The notes beneath the pieces were generated by a model, which saw only the letters and a program-made list of their open reading frames with translations, was not told the DNA's origin and ran no database searches. Below are positions 1 to 5,934 of a stretch of 10,132 nucleotides of DNA, one piece after another; the first letter of the stretch is position 1, and every line of letters begins with the position of its first letter. This DNA comes from an uncultured Bacilli bacterium (GTDB lineage Bacteria > Bacillota_I > Bacilli_A > RF39 > UBA660). A program made the position numbers and the translations under genes. The stretch is taken from assembly GCA_947632295.1 (NCBI GenBank), contig CANROQ010000023.1, positions 1 through 10,132 of the forward strand. Direction: 5' to 3'.

Positions 1-2
1 AT

Positions 3-27
3 AAAAAATCAGAAATAATCTGATTTT
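3..27 (-). terminator. Intrinsic terminator of rpsD
   Basis: Read on the minus strand, an 8-bp perfect stem (bases 20-27 pairing with 5-12) with a 7-base loop is followed by a run of six T. The stem begins inside the rpsD stop codon, so the gene ends directly in its terminator. The window edge prevents seeing what lies beyond it. Confidence 0.72.
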
Positions 28-628
28 ATCTATTGTAGAATTCAACAATTAATGACTCATTGATATCAGCATTTAATTCGCTACGTTCAGGATATCTTAC
101 ATAAGTACCAGCCATTTTATTTTCATCGTATGTGATGAATTCAACACGATTATTAATGCTTTCTAATGATGACTTGATAATTACCATATCTTTAGCATTA
201 TCTTTAACTGCAATGATATCACCTGGCTTACATTTGTAAGATGGAATATTTACTTTTTTACCATTTACTGTAATATGTCCATGATTAACTAATTGTCTAG
301 CACCTTTTCTTGTAGTTGAAAAACCGATACGATAAACTAAATTATCTAGACGACTTTCAAGTAATTTTAAGAAATCTTCACCATGAACACCTTTAAGTTT
401 TCCAGCCTCTTCAAATGTTTTTCTAAATTGTTTTTCAGTTAATCCATACATAAATTTAACTTTTTGTTTTTCTTGTAATTGTGTTCCGTAGTTAGATAAT
501 TTTTTTCCTTTGCTAGAACCGTGTTGTCCAGGTATACTAGGTTTTTTAGCTAATTCTTTGCCATTTTCTAATATAGAAAAACCATATCTTCTTGATTTTC
601 TATACATAGGTCCTGTATATCTTGCCAT
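26..628 (-). CDS. rpsD: 30S ribosomal protein S4
   Basis: S4 is a primary 16S rRNA-binding protein that nucleates assembly of the small ribosomal subunit and, in Firmicutes, represses its own mRNA. The product is 200 residues, the same length as Bacillus S4, and reads as S4 from end to end: MARYTGP start, KKLSNYG and LQEKQKVKFMYG blocks near residues 43-62, the S4 RNA-binding domain from about residue 91 (SRLDNLVYRIG, then ARQLVNHGHI and IPSYKCKPGD), and the closing PERSEL...ESLIVEFYNR. There is no CxxC zinc knuckle at the N terminus, so this is the zinc-independent (C-minus) form. The start is fixed by AAAGGAGA at 635-642, six bases upstream of the ATG. It is a single-gene unit with its own leader, promoter and terminator, divergent from ezrA. 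Confidence 0.98.
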   Translation of the reverse strand: MARYTGPMYRKSRRYGFSILENGKELAKKPSIPGQHGSSKGKKLSNYGTQLQEKQKVKFMYGLTEKQFRKTFEEAGKLKGVHGEDFLKLLESRLDNLVYRIGFSTTRKGARQLVNHGHITVNGKKVNIPSYKCKPGDIIAVKDNAKDMVIIKSSLESINNRVEFITYDENKMAGTYVRYPERSELNADINESLIVEFYNR

Positions 629-642
629 AAATCTTCTCCTTT

Positions 643-792
643 CATATTATGCTTAGACATCAAACTTTTTATTTTGCCAAACTATAGGGTGTTTGTTTTA
701 ATATTTTCGCTTTGCAGCCAAAGGTACACAATAACCCCAAAGGTAACAAACACATTATAATTTTCAAAATAATGCTGCTAGATGAATACGCA
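643..792 (-). promoter_or_regulatory. Probable S4 autoregulatory leader of rpsD
   Basis: About 160 bases separate the predicted transcription start (near 792) from the rpsD ATG, much longer than any other leader in this window. On the minus strand a 9-bp perfect long-range stem (753-745 with 697-689) encloses a region holding a second perfect 5-bp hairpin (723-719 with 714-710, loop of four). The enclosed part also contains the 8-base word ACCTTTGG twice. Firmicute rpsD leaders are known to be bound by S4 at a structured, pseudoknot-like element that causes translational repression. The position, length and nested pairing fit that class, but I matched the architecture only, not a covariance model. 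Confidence 0.62.
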
Positions 793-798
793 ATCAAT

Positions 799-827
799 AT
801 TATATTATGTTTTATTTGATTAGTCAA
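799..827 (-). promoter_or_regulatory. Sigma-A promoter of rpsD
   Basis: On the minus strand TTGACT (827-822) and a perfect TATAAT (804-799) are separated by exactly 17 bases. It is the closest match to the vegetative consensus in the window, as expected for a ribosomal protein gene. Transcription should begin near 792. Confidence 0.88.
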
Positions 828-909
828 GTACAAATACCCAATAATATTCTTATAAAAATGCGAAAATCGTCAAAAAATGTAAAAAAAATGAAAAATTTTT
901 AAAAAAGTA

Positions 910-918
910 TGGTATTAT
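910..918 (+). promoter_or_regulatory. Possible extended -10 promoter of ezrA
   Basis: TGGTATTAT fits the extended -10 pattern (TGn plus a -10 hexamer) and has no recognisable -35, only A/T tracts upstream. It would start transcription near 925, one base before the ribosome binding site. A perfect TATAAT at 920-925 is also present, but its start point would fall inside that binding site, so I prefer the upstream hexamer. ezrA has no upstream gene on its strand, so a promoter must lie in this region. Confidence 0.45.
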
Positions 919-937
919 ATATAATAGAGGTGGTAGT

Positions 938-2656
938 ATGGATGGAATAGCCTTAATGATTATTACATTAACTATAGTTGCTATAATCCTTATTGTCGTT
1001 GTCTTAAATTTATTACAAAGTTCCAAAAATAAAAAAATGAAAAATTTAATCAACAATTTGGAAGTTGAAAAAAATGTTTTAGACAGTTCACCAATTATTC
1101 CTGAATTAGCCAAAGTTGAATCATATTTAAAAAGTGAAAAAATGGAGGTTATGTATAATAATTGGAAAGAAAGACTTGAAAATATTAAAAATTTTCAAAT
1201 TCCAAGAATTACTGATATGATAATCGAAGCTGAATATTCACTATCACAAATGGACTATAAGTCTACTATGTATAAAATTGCTAAACTAGAAATGGAAATA
1301 TATAAAGTTAGAACTAATTCCGAATTTCTTCTTAAAGAAATAAAAGATATTACTAATAGCGAAGAAAAAAATAGAGCGTTAATTACTAAATTAAAAGCAC
1401 ATTATCGTGAATTATATCAAAAATTTAATAATGAAAAAGAAAGTTATGGCGATTATGCTGATGCTGTTTTAAAACAATTTGAAATTATTGCTAAAAGTTT
1501 TGAAAAATTTGAATTAATTATGGAAAATAATGATTATGCTGAAGTTAGTGATTTAGTTAGCGCCATTAGCGATATGTTAAAACATATGGAAGTAATTATA
1601 ACGGAAATGCCTTCGATTATTTTAATGGCGACAAGTATTTTGCCTAAAAAGATTATCGAAATAAGTGAAACATATCAACAATTATCAGATAAAGGTTTCC
1701 CTCTAGATTATTTGAATGTCGAATATAACATTGATGAGGCTTATAAAAAAATAGACGATATTTTAGAGAGAGCAAAAAACTTAGATTTAGAGGATAGTTT
1801 AGTTGAACTTAAAGTTTTACATGAATATTTTGAAAATTTATTTGCTGATTTTGAAAAAGAACAAGTTACTAAAAATGTTTATGATGAAGCTAATGATAAA
1901 TTGCAAAGTAAATTATCTAAAATTAATGATTTATTAACTGAAATATTTTCTTCTATCGATGATGTTAAAAATTTATATGATCTTTCAGATGAAAATATGG
2001 AAGAATTAAATAATATTAAAAATGATTTTGATGCTTTAAATGAAGATTATAATGTATTAATTTCACATACTAATAACAATGCTTTTGCCTATTCAAAATT
2101 AACGAAAGAAATAGAAAATTTAATTGTTAGACTTGCTAATATCGAATCACGTTTAGATGTCGTTTTAGATCAAATTGGTAGTATGCGTGAAGATGAGGTT
2201 AGAGCTCGTCAACAATTAGAAGAAATTCGTCTAATTTTAAAAGACTCAAAAAATTATTTGCGTCAATATAATTTACCAACGATTCCTAAATCATATTTTG
2301 TTGAATTGAGTGAGGCTCAAGCTGCTATTAAAGAAATTGTTAAAGAATTATCAAAAAAGCCAATCACTATCGATGTATTAAATACTCGCGTCGATACGGC
2401 TCGTGACTTAGTTTTAAAAATTTATAGTAGAACTAAAGAAATGATTAAATCTGCTAAATTTGCTGAAATGGCTATTGTCTACGGTAATAGATATCGTAGT
2501 AATACTGTTGAATTAGATAAAAGATTAACTTATTCAGAAACATTATTTAATAAAGGAGATTATAAAAAATCATTAGAATTAACTATTGAAACATTAAATA
2601 AAGTTGAACCAGACATATATAATAAATTATCTAGTTTATATGAAATAGAAAGATAA
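938..2656 (+). CDS. ezrA: Septation ring formation regulator EzrA
   Basis: EzrA is a membrane-anchored, spectrin-like protein that interacts with FtsZ, limits Z-ring formation away from midcell and moves with the divisome in Bacilli. The product is 572 residues (B. subtilis about 562). It has one N-terminal membrane segment (about 4-26) followed by a Lys-rich cytoplasmic start, then more than 500 residues of charged helical coiled-coil repeats with almost no Gly or Pro. The C-terminal family signature is clear: VYGNRYR at 514-520, then a helical pair ending in SLELTIETLNKVEPD. The usual Gln of the so-called QNR patch appears to be Val514, while Asn517 and Arg518 are kept. The ATG is set by GAGGTGG at 927-933. 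It is first in its transcript, and a hairpin follows the stop immediately, ahead of the Nudix gene. Confidence 0.95.
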   Translation: MDGIALMIITLTIVAIILIVVVLNLLQSSKNKKMKNLINNLEVEKNVLDSSPIIPELAKVESYLKSEKMEVMYNNWKERLENIKNFQIPRITDMIIEAEYSLSQMDYKSTMYKIAKLEMEIYKVRTNSEFLLKEIKDITNSEEKNRALITKLKAHYRELYQKFNNEKESYGDYADAVLKQFEIIAKSFEKFELIMENNDYAEVSDLVSAISDMLKHMEVIITEMPSIILMATSILPKKIIEISETYQQLSDKGFPLDYLNVEYNIDEAYKKIDDILERAKNLDLEDSLVELKVLHEYFENLFADFEKEQVTKNVYDEANDKLQSKLSKINDLLTEIFSSIDDVKNLYDLSDENMEELNNIKNDFDALNEDYNVLISHTNNNAFAYSKLTKEIENLIVRLANIESRLDVVLDQIGSMREDEVRARQQLEEIRLILKDSKNYLRQYNLPTIPKSYFVELSEAQAAIKEIVKELSKKPITIDVLNTRVDTARDLVLKIYSRTKEMIKSAKFAEMAIVYGNRYRSNTVELDKRLTYSETLFNKGDYKKSLELTIETLNKVEPDIYNKLSSLYEIER

Positions 2657-2681
2657 AAAGTAATTATATATTACTTTTTTT
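2656..2681 (+). terminator. AT-rich terminator or attenuator after ezrA
   Basis: A 9-bp perfect stem (2656-2664 with 2670-2678, 5-base loop) begins on the last base of the ezrA stop codon and runs into a T tract. Only one pair is G-C, so it should be weak. The Nudix ribosome binding site starts four bases after it and no promoter fits in the gap. Partial read-through from ezrA into the Nudix gene is the simplest reading. Confidence 0.5.
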
Positions 2682-2694
2682 GATGAGGTTAAAA

Positions 2695-3237
2695 ATGGAG
2701 TACATTGATGTATTAGATAAAAATGGAAATAAAACAGGTGTTGTAAAAACTAAAAAAGAAATTTATGAAAGTGGAGATTATCATAAAACAGTCCATGTTT
2801 GGATTATTAATGATAATAAGGAAATTTTAGTTCAAAAAAGACATCCTAAAAAAGAAACTTATGCGAATTTATGGGCTATTAGTGTGGCTGGACATGTTCG
2901 AAGTGGTGAAGATAGTATCATGGCTATTAAGCGCGAATTAAGAGAAGAACTAGGTCAAAAAGTTGATGATCAACAAATTGAATATTTATTTACTTTGAAA
3001 AGAAGGCAACCCTATAAAGAGCATGTTTTAAATGTTATCGATGATGTATTTTTAGTTAAATTAAATTTAGATGTTGAAAATACAAAATTACAATTTACAG
3101 AATTAACAGATATTAAATATGTATATTATGAATATCTAGAACAAATTTTTAAAACAGCTGATCCTGAATATGTACCTTATACCATAGAACATGAAAAGTT
3201 ATTTAAATATTTACATGAAAAATTTGATAAAGAATAA
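2695..3237 (+). CDS. Nudix hydrolase, IPP-isomerase-like branch
   Basis: Nudix enzymes use a metal-binding helix to cleave nucleoside-diphosphate-linked substrates. The true substrate of this branch is not known to me. The product is 180 residues and carries a complete Nudix box at 66-88 (G66, E72, then R80-E81-L82-R83-E84-E85-L86-G87), within one fold resembling isopentenyl-diphosphate isomerase: MEYIDVLDKNGNKTG start, H30 and H34 near HKTVHVWI, LVQKRHPKK, then AISVAGHV. The active-site Cys of IPP isomerase is not obvious, so I read it as a hydrolase rather than an isomerase. I moved the start to the ATG at 2695 because GAGG at 2685-2688 lies six bases before it; an in-frame TTG at 2680 sits inside the preceding T tract with no binding site. 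It probably depends on read-through from ezrA. Confidence 0.88.
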   Translation: MEYIDVLDKNGNKTGVVKTKKEIYESGDYHKTVHVWIINDNKEILVQKRHPKKETYANLWAISVAGHVRSGEDSIMAIKRELREELGQKVDDQQIEYLFTLKRRQPYKEHVLNVIDDVFLVKLNLDVENTKLQFTELTDIKYVYYEYLEQIFKTADPEYVPYTIEHEKLFKYLHEKFDKE

Positions 3238-3261
3238 TTAATTTATAAAAACATTAAATTA

Positions 3262-3291
3262 AACTCTAAAGTAAATACTTTGGAGTTTTTT
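3262..3291 (+). terminator. Intrinsic terminator after the Nudix gene
   Basis: An 11-bp stem containing one T-G wobble (3262-3272 with 3277-3287, loop of four) leads into six T. It ends the ezrA-Nudix transcription unit before the next promoter at 3311. Confidence 0.85.
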
Positions 3292-3310
3292 GATTATTTT
3301 AAAAAAATTA

Positions 3311-3339
3311 TTGCAGTATTCTTAACGGAGTGTTATAAT
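3311..3339 (+). promoter_or_regulatory. Sigma-A promoter of the DUF4234-DUF2752 pair
   Basis: TTGCAG (3311-3316) and a perfect TATAAT (3334-3339) are 17 bases apart, and TG at 3331-3332 makes it an extended -10 as well. Transcription should start near 3346, only about 14 bases before the ATG at 3360. Confidence 0.82.
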
Positions 3340-3359
3340 TTATATTAAATAATATAGTT

Positions 3360-3896
3360 ATGAATTGTCCAAAATGTGGAAATCCAATTCAAGCAGGTGA
3401 TACTGTTTGTCCTGCTTGTGGAAGTAATCTTAATCAAACAGTTAATCAAAATGGTGTAAATTCACAACCAATGCCTAATCAAACAAATTCAAATCCTACA
3501 CCAAATTATAACCCTAATATTTCAACTTCGAATACTACTACTGTAAATTTTGGCATTTTTGAAAGATCTATACTTAGTTGCATTTTATTATCAATTGTAA
3601 CTTGTGGTATTTACGGTATTTATTGGTTTGTTAAAATGACAAATGAATCAAATGCTTTATCAAAAGAAAAGACTGCATCTGGTGGAATGGCTATTTTACT
3701 TTCTTTAGTTACATGTGGTATATATATGATTTATTGGAATTATAAAATGGGTAAAAAAATGTATGAAGCAGGAACTACTTATGGTAAAGATATCAAAGAT
3801 AATTCAGCATTATATCTAGTTTTATCAATTTTTGGATTATCTATTGTAAATTATGTTTTAATTCAACAGGATATTAATAAATTTGCAAATCGATAA
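3360..3896 (+). CDS. Zinc-ribbon DUF4234 membrane protein
   Basis: The function of this family is unknown. The 178-residue product opens with a zinc ribbon (C3-x2-C6, C17-x2-C20), followed by a flexible Asn/Gln/Pro/Thr-rich linker (about 25-62) and a DUF4234 region with three membrane segments (about 70-92, 108-129, 149-168). Two copies of the pattern LLSxVTCGIYxIYWxxKM occur at 76-93 and 113-130, 14 of 18 positions identical; this internal repeat is typical of the family. The start is certain because the ribbon begins at residue 3, yet no Shine-Dalgarno sequence lies upstream and the predicted leader is about 14 bases of A/T, so initiation may be unusual. The downstream DUF2752 gene overlaps its end by 14 bases, pointing to joint expression. 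Cytoplasmic ribbons on membrane proteins of this sort are thought to be sensing or scaffolding parts; that is inference. Confidence 0.85.
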   Translation: MNCPKCGNPIQAGDTVCPACGSNLNQTVNQNGVNSQPMPNQTNSNPTPNYNPNISTSNTTTVNFGIFERSILSCILLSIVTCGIYGIYWFVKMTNESNALSKEKTASGGMAILLSLVTCGIYMIYWNYKMGKKMYEAGTTYGKDIKDNSALYLVLSIFGLSIVNYVLIQQDINKFANR

Positions 3897-4260
3897 TCAA
3901 AGATTAAAAAAAGTAATATCTGAGTATGGGATTATTCTTCTTATACTAATAGGATATTACTTTTTAAATACAATCTTTCACCTAAAAGTAGTTTGCTTAT
4001 TTAATTTTTTTACAGGTTATTTATGTCCAGGGTGTGGTATTACTAGATATTTTATAGCTATGCTGCATGGTGATTTAGTCAGTGCTTTTTATTATAACCA
4101 ATTTGTATTTATAGTTTTTCCTTTATTTTTAATATATATGATTTACTGTAAAGTTTGTTATGTTATTAACTACGATAATTATTATAAAATACCAAATATT
4201 GTTTATATTTTTTTATTAATCTCATTAATAATGTTTGGAATTATTAGAAATATTATATAA
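3883..4260 (+). CDS. DUF2752 membrane protein
   Basis: This is a 125-residue protein of a family without assigned function. The hallmark is present: C48-P-G-C51-G-x-T-R55 followed by G63-D64 and A68-x3-N72. Around it are hydrophobic segments at about 15-33, 73-95 and 103-125. The two cysteines could bind metal or form a disulfide, which is speculation. The start is a TTG at 3883 inside the end of the DUF4234 gene. The only candidate binding site, AGG at 3868-3870, is 12 bases away, so translation is probably coupled to the upstream gene. No in-frame ATG precedes the CPGCG motif, which supports the TTG or another non-ATG start. DUF2752 genes are often found beside other small membrane proteins such as TM2 or DUF4234 types, and this arrangement agrees. 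No T-tailed terminator follows. Confidence 0.82.
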   Translation: MQIDNQRLKKVISEYGIILLILIGYYFLNTIFHLKVVCLFNFFTGYLCPGCGITRYFIAMLHGDLVSAFYYNQFVFIVFPLFLIYMIYCKVCYVINYDNYYKIPNIVYIFLLISLIMFGIIRNII

Positions 4261-4273
4261 AAAATATAATATT
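4249..4273. repeat. All-A/T inverted repeat after the DUF2752 gene
   Basis: A 10-bp perfect inverted repeat (4249-4258 with 4264-4273, 5-A loop) spans the DUF2752 stop codon. It has no G-C pair and no T tract, so it is at best a weak 3' hairpin. The thiI promoter begins nine bases later. Confidence 0.3.
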
Positions 4274-4281
4274 ATTTATTA

Positions 4282-4310
4282 TTGTTACTTTTTATTAATA
4301 TTGATATAAT
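4282..4310 (+). promoter_or_regulatory. Sigma-A promoter of thiI
   Basis: TTGTTA (4282-4287) and a perfect TATAAT (4305-4310) are separated by 17 bases, with TG at 4302-4303 adding an extended -10. The start point would be near 4317, directly before the thiI ribosome binding site at 4318-4325. Confidence 0.75.
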
Positions 4311-4329
4311 AGTAGCAATGAGGTGTATT

Positions 4330-5502
4330 ATGAATAAATTAATTTTAATTAAATATGGCGAATTGACAACTAAAAAAGCTAATCGTAATTTTTTTATAAG
4401 AACATTAGAAAAAAATATAAAAAATATATTATGTGATGATGCAATTGAAATAAAAAAAGATCGTGTTCGTATGTATATAAAAACAAATAATAATATAGAA
4501 AATGTTGTAAAAAAGTTACAAAAAGTTTTTGGTATTCATGGTATAGTAATTTGTTATCAAGTTGATAATAATATTGATAGTATGAAAAAACAAATTTTAG
4601 AAATTTTAAAAGATAAAGAATTTAAAACTTTTAAAATTAATGCGAAAAGGGCTGATAAAACATTTCCAATTCATACGATGGAGTTAAATAATATTTTTGG
4701 TGGTTTTGTTTTACAAAATATCGAATGTCGTGTTGATGTTCATAATCCTGATATTACAATTAATATTGAAGTAAGACCGGAAGGAACGGCTATATATATT
4801 GATGAAATAAAAGGTGCTGGTGGTTATCCAGTTGGAATTCAGGGAAAAGGTTTATTAATGTTAAGTGGTGGAATCGATTCACCAGTTGCTGGTTATTTGG
4901 CTTTGAAACGCGGCGTTGATATTGAATGTTTATACTTTGAATCGCCACCACATACAAGCATTGAAGCTAAAAATAAAGTGTTAAAATTAGCATCCATTTT
5001 AAATGAATATTCTGGTAATATTCGTGTTCATATTGTCCCTTTTACTAAAATTCAAGAAGAAATTTATAAAAATGTTAAAGATAATTATATTATAACCATT
5101 ATGCGAAGAATGATGTATCGCATTGCTAGTGAATATTCTAAAAGAAAAAATTTTAAAATAATTATCAATGGTGAAAGTATTGGACAAGTCGCTAGTCAAA
5201 CATTAGATAGTATGATTGTTATAAATAATGTTACTAATTTACCTGTCATTCGTCCTGTTGCGTGTTTAGATAAATTAGAAATTATTGAAATTGCTAATAA
5301 AATAGGAACATACGAAACAAGTATTTTACCATATGAAGATTGTTGTACTATCTTTTTGCCAAAACATCCTGTTATTAATCCATCTTTAGATAAATGTTTA
5401 CTATATGAACATAATTTTAATTATGAAGAATTGATTGAAAATGCAATCAATAATATTGAAGTTATTACAAATTTTTCTAATGATTATAAAGATATTCTTT
5501 AA
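4330..5502 (+). CDS. thiI: tRNA 4-thiouridine synthetase ThiI
   Basis: ThiI adenylates U8 of tRNA and transfers sulfur to it, giving 4-thiouridine. In many bacteria it also feeds sulfur to thiazole synthesis. The 390-residue product has the N-terminal ferredoxin-like and THUMP region (about 1-165) and the PP-loop ATPase with S179-G-G-I-D-S184, followed by MLSGG-type context and ALKRG. A Cys pair at 338-339 lies in the PYEDCC block that in ThiI carries the sulfur-relay cysteine. The C-terminal rhodanese domain of the E. coli protein is absent, as in other Firmicutes. I chose the ATG at 4330 because ATGAGGTG at 4318-4325 precedes it and the MNKLILIKYGE start matches the family; an in-frame TTG upstream would overlap the promoter. 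No cysteine desulfurase gene (nifZ/iscS) adjoins it, unlike in Bacillus, so the sulfur donor must be encoded elsewhere. Confidence 0.96.
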   Translation: MNKLILIKYGELTTKKANRNFFIRTLEKNIKNILCDDAIEIKKDRVRMYIKTNNNIENVVKKLQKVFGIHGIVICYQVDNNIDSMKKQILEILKDKEFKTFKINAKRADKTFPIHTMELNNIFGGFVLQNIECRVDVHNPDITINIEVRPEGTAIYIDEIKGAGGYPVGIQGKGLLMLSGGIDSPVAGYLALKRGVDIECLYFESPPHTSIEAKNKVLKLASILNEYSGNIRVHIVPFTKIQEEIYKNVKDNYIITIMRRMMYRIASEYSKRKNFKIIINGESIGQVASQTLDSMIVINNVTNLPVIRPVACLDKLEIIEIANKIGTYETSILPYEDCCTIFLPKHPVINPSLDKCLLYEHNFNYEELIENAINNIEVITNFSNDYKDIL

Positions 5503-5527
5503 ACCAAAAATTACCAAAGAAAAAAAT

Positions 5528-5556
5528 GTATGAAAAAACCAAATGTACACATTCTA
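5528..5556 (+). promoter_or_regulatory. Sigma-G (forespore) promoter of the first SASP gene
   Basis: GTATG (5528-5532) and CATTCTA (5550-5556) are spaced by 17 bases, fitting the sigma-G pattern GHATR - 17/18 - CATnHTA, and no good sigma-A promoter is present in the gap. Transcription should start near 5563, just before the AGGAGGTG ribosome binding site at 5566-5573. The call is by consensus match and by the gene it serves. Confidence 0.72.
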
Positions 5557-5566
5557 TTAGTGTACA
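5544..5566. repeat. 7-bp palindrome across the SASP -10 element
   Basis: TGTACAC (5544-5550) and GTGTACA (5560-5566) form a perfect inverted repeat with a 9-base spacer that contains most of the -10 element. Its right arm touches the ribosome binding site. If transcription starts near 5563, the hairpin would not be in the RNA, so a DNA-binding site is the more natural reading; in a read-through transcript from thiI it could fold. Confidence 0.55.
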
Positions 5567-5579
5567 GGAGGTGAACAAA

Positions 5580-5792
5580 ATGAATAATAAAAACAGTATG
5601 AGTAATTTAGTTGTACCTGGTGCTAAACAAGCTATCGAAAAAATGAAATATGAAATCGCTAGTGAATTAGGTGTAACTATGGGACCAAATGCTACTTCTA
5701 GAGCTAACGGATCAGTTGGTGGAGAAATCACTAGAAGATTAGTTCAAATGGGAGAACAACAAATGGGTGGAAATAATTTCCAATCAAAATAA
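5580..5792 (+). CDS. Alpha/beta-type small acid-soluble spore protein (first copy)
   Basis: SASPs of this class coat DNA in the forespore, protect it from UV and heat, and are degraded at germination. The 70-residue product carries both family signatures: KYEIASELG at 23-31, containing the germination protease (GPR) cleavage position between E25 and I26, and RANGSVGGEITRRLV at 41-55, which lies on the DNA. The start is the ATG at 5580, set by AGGAGGTG at 5566-5573; an in-frame ATG at 5526 would lie before the promoter and adds residues foreign to the family. Its place directly after thiI matches sspA in B. subtilis. It is about ten residues longer than the second copy, mainly at both ends. 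Confidence 0.96.
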   Translation: MNNKNSMSNLVVPGAKQAIEKMKYEIASELGVTMGPNATSRANGSVGGEITRRLVQMGEQQMGGNNFQSK

Positions 5793-5808
5793 TTAAACTA
5801 TTAGAAAT

Positions 5809-5833
5809 GGACAGATATTAACTGTCTTTTTTT
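5809..5833 (+). terminator. Intrinsic terminator of the first SASP gene
   Basis: A 5-bp GC-containing stem (5810-5814 with 5822-5826), extended by a G-T wobble at its base and closed by a 7-base loop, leads directly into seven T. It isolates the SASP transcript from the next gene. Confidence 0.8.
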
Positions 5834-5882
5834 AATTTTATGTAAAGTTTTATCAAATATGTTAATAATAAATATAGAACAC

Positions 5883-5911
5883 TTGCAAAAAAATTTTTTA
5901 TGATATAAAAT
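5883..5911 (+). promoter_or_regulatory. Sigma-A-like promoter of the tail-anchored protein gene
   Basis: TTGCAA (5883-5888) and TAAAAT (5906-5911) are 17 bases apart; an overlapping TATAAA at 5904-5909 with TG in front is an alternative -10. No sigma-G-like CATnnTA element occurs between the SASP terminator and the gene, so expression looks vegetative despite the flanking spore genes. Confidence 0.6.
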
Positions 5912-5934
5912 AATTCTAGAATAGGGTGATAGGA

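Noticed and set aside
850..1113. Open frame on the minus strand across the start of ezrA (87 codons), and similar minus-strand frames at 4999-5199, 5477-5731, 6429-6611 and 8521-8736
   Set aside because: They lie antisense to clear genes, have compositions that mirror the AT-rich coding strand, and show no family motifs or convincing ribosome binding sites.
2680..2694. TTG start adding five residues to the Nudix protein
   Set aside because: It lies in the T tract of the preceding hairpin with no binding site, whereas ATG at 2695 has GAGG six bases upstream.
5495..5522. Hairpin TTCTTT...AAAGAA after thiI as a terminator
   Set aside because: The stem is six A/T-rich pairs with a 16-base loop and is followed by A, not T, on the plus strand.
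5526..5579. Longer first SASP beginning at ATG 5526
   Set aside because: It would start upstream of the sigma-G promoter and binding site and adds 18 residues without family similarity.
5926..5934. GTG start adding three residues to the tail-anchored protein
   Set aside because: The GTG is part of the AGGGTGAT binding site that serves the ATG at 5935.
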